6,900 bases of DNA, from contig DKNM01000059.1 in NCBI GenBank assembly GCA_002470695.1, positions 45,432-52,331 on the forward strand, in the 5' to 3' direction. The notes under the pieces were generated by a model. That model was not told where the DNA came from, ran no database searches, and worked only from the letters and a program-made list of their open reading frames with translations. Positions 5,882 to 6,900 of the stretch are shown here, one piece after another (positions within the stretch are counted from its first letter, which is position 1; the number at the start of each line of letters is the position of its first letter). The translations under genes and the position numbers were made by a program. This DNA comes from Candidatus Neomicrothrix sp. UBA7388 (GTDB lineage Bacteria > Actinomycetota > Acidimicrobiia > Acidimicrobiales > Poriferisodalaceae).

Positions 5882-6724
5882 ATGCTTATTGCGCGCCACC
5901 TAGTCAATGACACTCCTCAAATCGCCGCCATTATCGGAGACGAGATAGTCAACCTAAGCACCCCGCACCAAGATATGCCGGAATTTTTAGCAAGTGGAGT
6001 AGAAATTGACACCCTGCTTACAGATGATGTCCGTCCTCTAGCGGAAGCAAAACTGTTACCTCCGGTTGGTGCTCCACCCGCTATTTTAGCTGTCGGCTTG
6101 AATTACAGGGCCCACGCAGAGGAAGGCGGCAGAGAGGTGCCGTCTACGCCTGTCATTTTCACCAAGCATCACAATTGCGTTATTGGGCCAGGCGACGGGA
6201 TCCATATTCCTCGTGCGGCGCCAGACAAAGTTGATTACGAAGGGGAATTAGCAATTGTTATTGGCAAGCGATGCCGGCACGTACCAAAAGATCGAGCTCG
6301 CGAGATAATTGCGGGTTATACGGTAATGAATGATGTCAGTGTTCGCGATTGGCAACGCGCTAGCCCGACGATGCTGATGGGCAAGTCGTGGGACACACAC
6401 GGCCCGATAGGTCCGTGGATGGCTACATCTGATCAAATCGACCCTCATAACCTTCAGCTCACGACAAGAGTAAACGATGAAATCCGTCAAAACTCCAGGA
6501 CCGACGACCTTATCTTTGACTGCTTCGACATCGTTGAGCACCTTTCTACGGCTTTCACGCTTGAGGCGGGGACCGTAATAGCTACAGGAACTCCCGCTGG
6601 CGTTGGCCTCTATTGGGATCCACCAAAGATGCTGAAAGCCGGAGACGAAGTCTCGATCACAATTGAGGGAATAGGCACTCTGACTAATCCCGTAATTGCC
6701 GAACCCGAAACCAGACTCATCTAA
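5882..6724 (+). CDS. Fumarylacetoacetate hydrolase (FAH) family protein
   Basis: This 280-residue enzyme has the FAH C-terminal catalytic domain after a short N-terminal domain (residues 1-60, with GDEIVNLS). Members cleave C-C bonds of diketo acids, decarboxylate or isomerise aromatic-ring-cleavage products, or hydrate 2-oxo-dienoates. GLNYRAHAEE (72-81) opens the catalytic core. The metal ligands are Glu120 and Glu122 in DYEGEL and Asp151 in MNDVS. GKSWDTHGPIGPW (167-179) and TGTPAGVG (235-242) are intact, so it should be active. Candidates include 2-hydroxyhepta-2,4-diene-1,7-dioate isomerase, oxaloacetate or acylpyruvate hydrolase, and 2,4-diketo-3-deoxy-sugar-acid hydrolase; the sequence does not decide. 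It follows the lactonase on the same strand but has its own promoter-like sequence. Its stop lies two bases from the stop of the convergent gene. Confidence 0.93.
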   Translation: MLIARHLVNDTPQIAAIIGDEIVNLSTPHQDMPEFLASGVEIDTLLTDDVRPLAEAKLLPPVGAPPAILAVGLNYRAHAEEGGREVPSTPVIFTKHHNCVIGPGDGIHIPRAAPDKVDYEGELAIVIGKRCRHVPKDRAREIIAGYTVMNDVSVRDWQRASPTMLMGKSWDTHGPIGPWMATSDQIDPHNLQLTTRVNDEIRQNSRTDDLIFDCFDIVEHLSTAFTLEAGTVIATGTPAGVGLYWDPPKMLKAGDEVSITIEGIGTLTNPVIAEPETRLI

Positions 6725-6726
6725 AG

Positions 6727-6900
6727 CTAAGCGAATAGTTCTTCTGGAATCTGTACGACCTTAGCCCGAAGATACTCGCCTAAAGCTTTGGCCTGTGGGT
6801 CCTGTCGGGTGGAGGCGGCGACCCCCTCCTCCAAGAGCCCGTAAAATATAAAATTCAAACTCAACAAATTCGGCAGGTCGTAGCGATCCACATCACGTTC
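6727..6900 (-). CDS. C-terminal end of an AtuA-like protein (partial)
   Basis: Reading the minus strand from the window edge, one frame is open for 57 codons and ends at a TAG (6727-6729); the start lies beyond 6900. The peptide includes DRYDLPNLLSLNFIFYGLLEEGVAAS and ends DPQAKALGEYLRAKVVQIPEEL. A YxLPNLxxLNF segment followed by a DPQxKALG-like segment and a final V-x-(I/V)-P recalls the small C-terminal domain of AtuA-family proteins, linked to acyclic terpene (citronellol/geraniol) and related acyl-CoA catabolism. This is recognition from memory on a short fragment. The coding call is supported by uninterrupted reading, protein-like composition and tight packing against the FAH-family gene. 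Confidence 0.55.
   Translation of the reverse strand, partial: ERDVDRYDLPNLLSLNFIFYGLLEEGVAASTRQDPQAKALGEYLRAKVVQIPEELFA

Noticed and set aside
1..6900. A defence system, mobile element or CRISPR array
   Set aside because: No nuclease, transposase, integrase, toxin or direct-repeat array is seen; all intact genes fit metabolic enzyme families apart from the GGDEF protein.

Overview
The window is a compact bacterial catabolic region with eight protein-coding genes, six complete and two cut by the window edges. I see no RNA genes, insertion sequences, CRISPR arrays, phage genes or transporters. Base composition looks roughly balanced. Gaps are short, the longest about 150 bases (5732-5881), and no stretch over 300 bases lacks a gene. 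The crotonase type, a short-chain dehydrogenase resembling actinobacterial 3-alpha/20-beta-hydroxysteroid dehydrogenases, and -10-like hexamers placed as for leaderless mRNAs lean toward an Actinomycetota-like organism. This is inference; other environmental heterotroph lineages are possible.

Layout: (1) 1-2470, plus strand: the C-terminal part of a GlcD/D-lactate-dehydrogenase-type FAD-linked oxidase, translationally coupled by a 4-base overlap to a gamma-glutamyltransferase-family Ntn-hydrolase that has the catalytic threonine but no signal peptide. (2) 2547-4760, minus strand: a crotonase-fold protein lacking both classical catalytic glutamates, a stand-alone degenerate GGDEF domain, and an NAD-type SDR. 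(3) 4844-6724, plus strand: an SMP-30/gluconolactonase-family lactonase, divergent from the SDR across 83 bases, then a fumarylacetoacetate-hydrolase (FAH) family enzyme. (4) 6727-6900, minus strand: the last 57 codons of a protein resembling the AtuA C-terminal domain.

Working together (inference): the SDR, lactonase and FAH-family enzyme could form part of an oxidative route (alcohol or sugar to lactone to acid, then C-C bond hydrolysis). An FAD-linked 2-hydroxyacid oxidase would suit a downstream lactate- or glycolate-like product. The crotonase and AtuA-like ends point to acyl-CoA or terpenoid catabolism nearby. Substrates cannot be fixed from sequence. The least routine items are the degenerate GGDEF protein that keeps an RxxD I-site-like motif, the crotonase with replaced catalytic residues, the intracellular GGT-like enzyme coupled to an oxidase, and several short inverted repeats and promoter-like hexamers. 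I find no convincing new multi-gene system.
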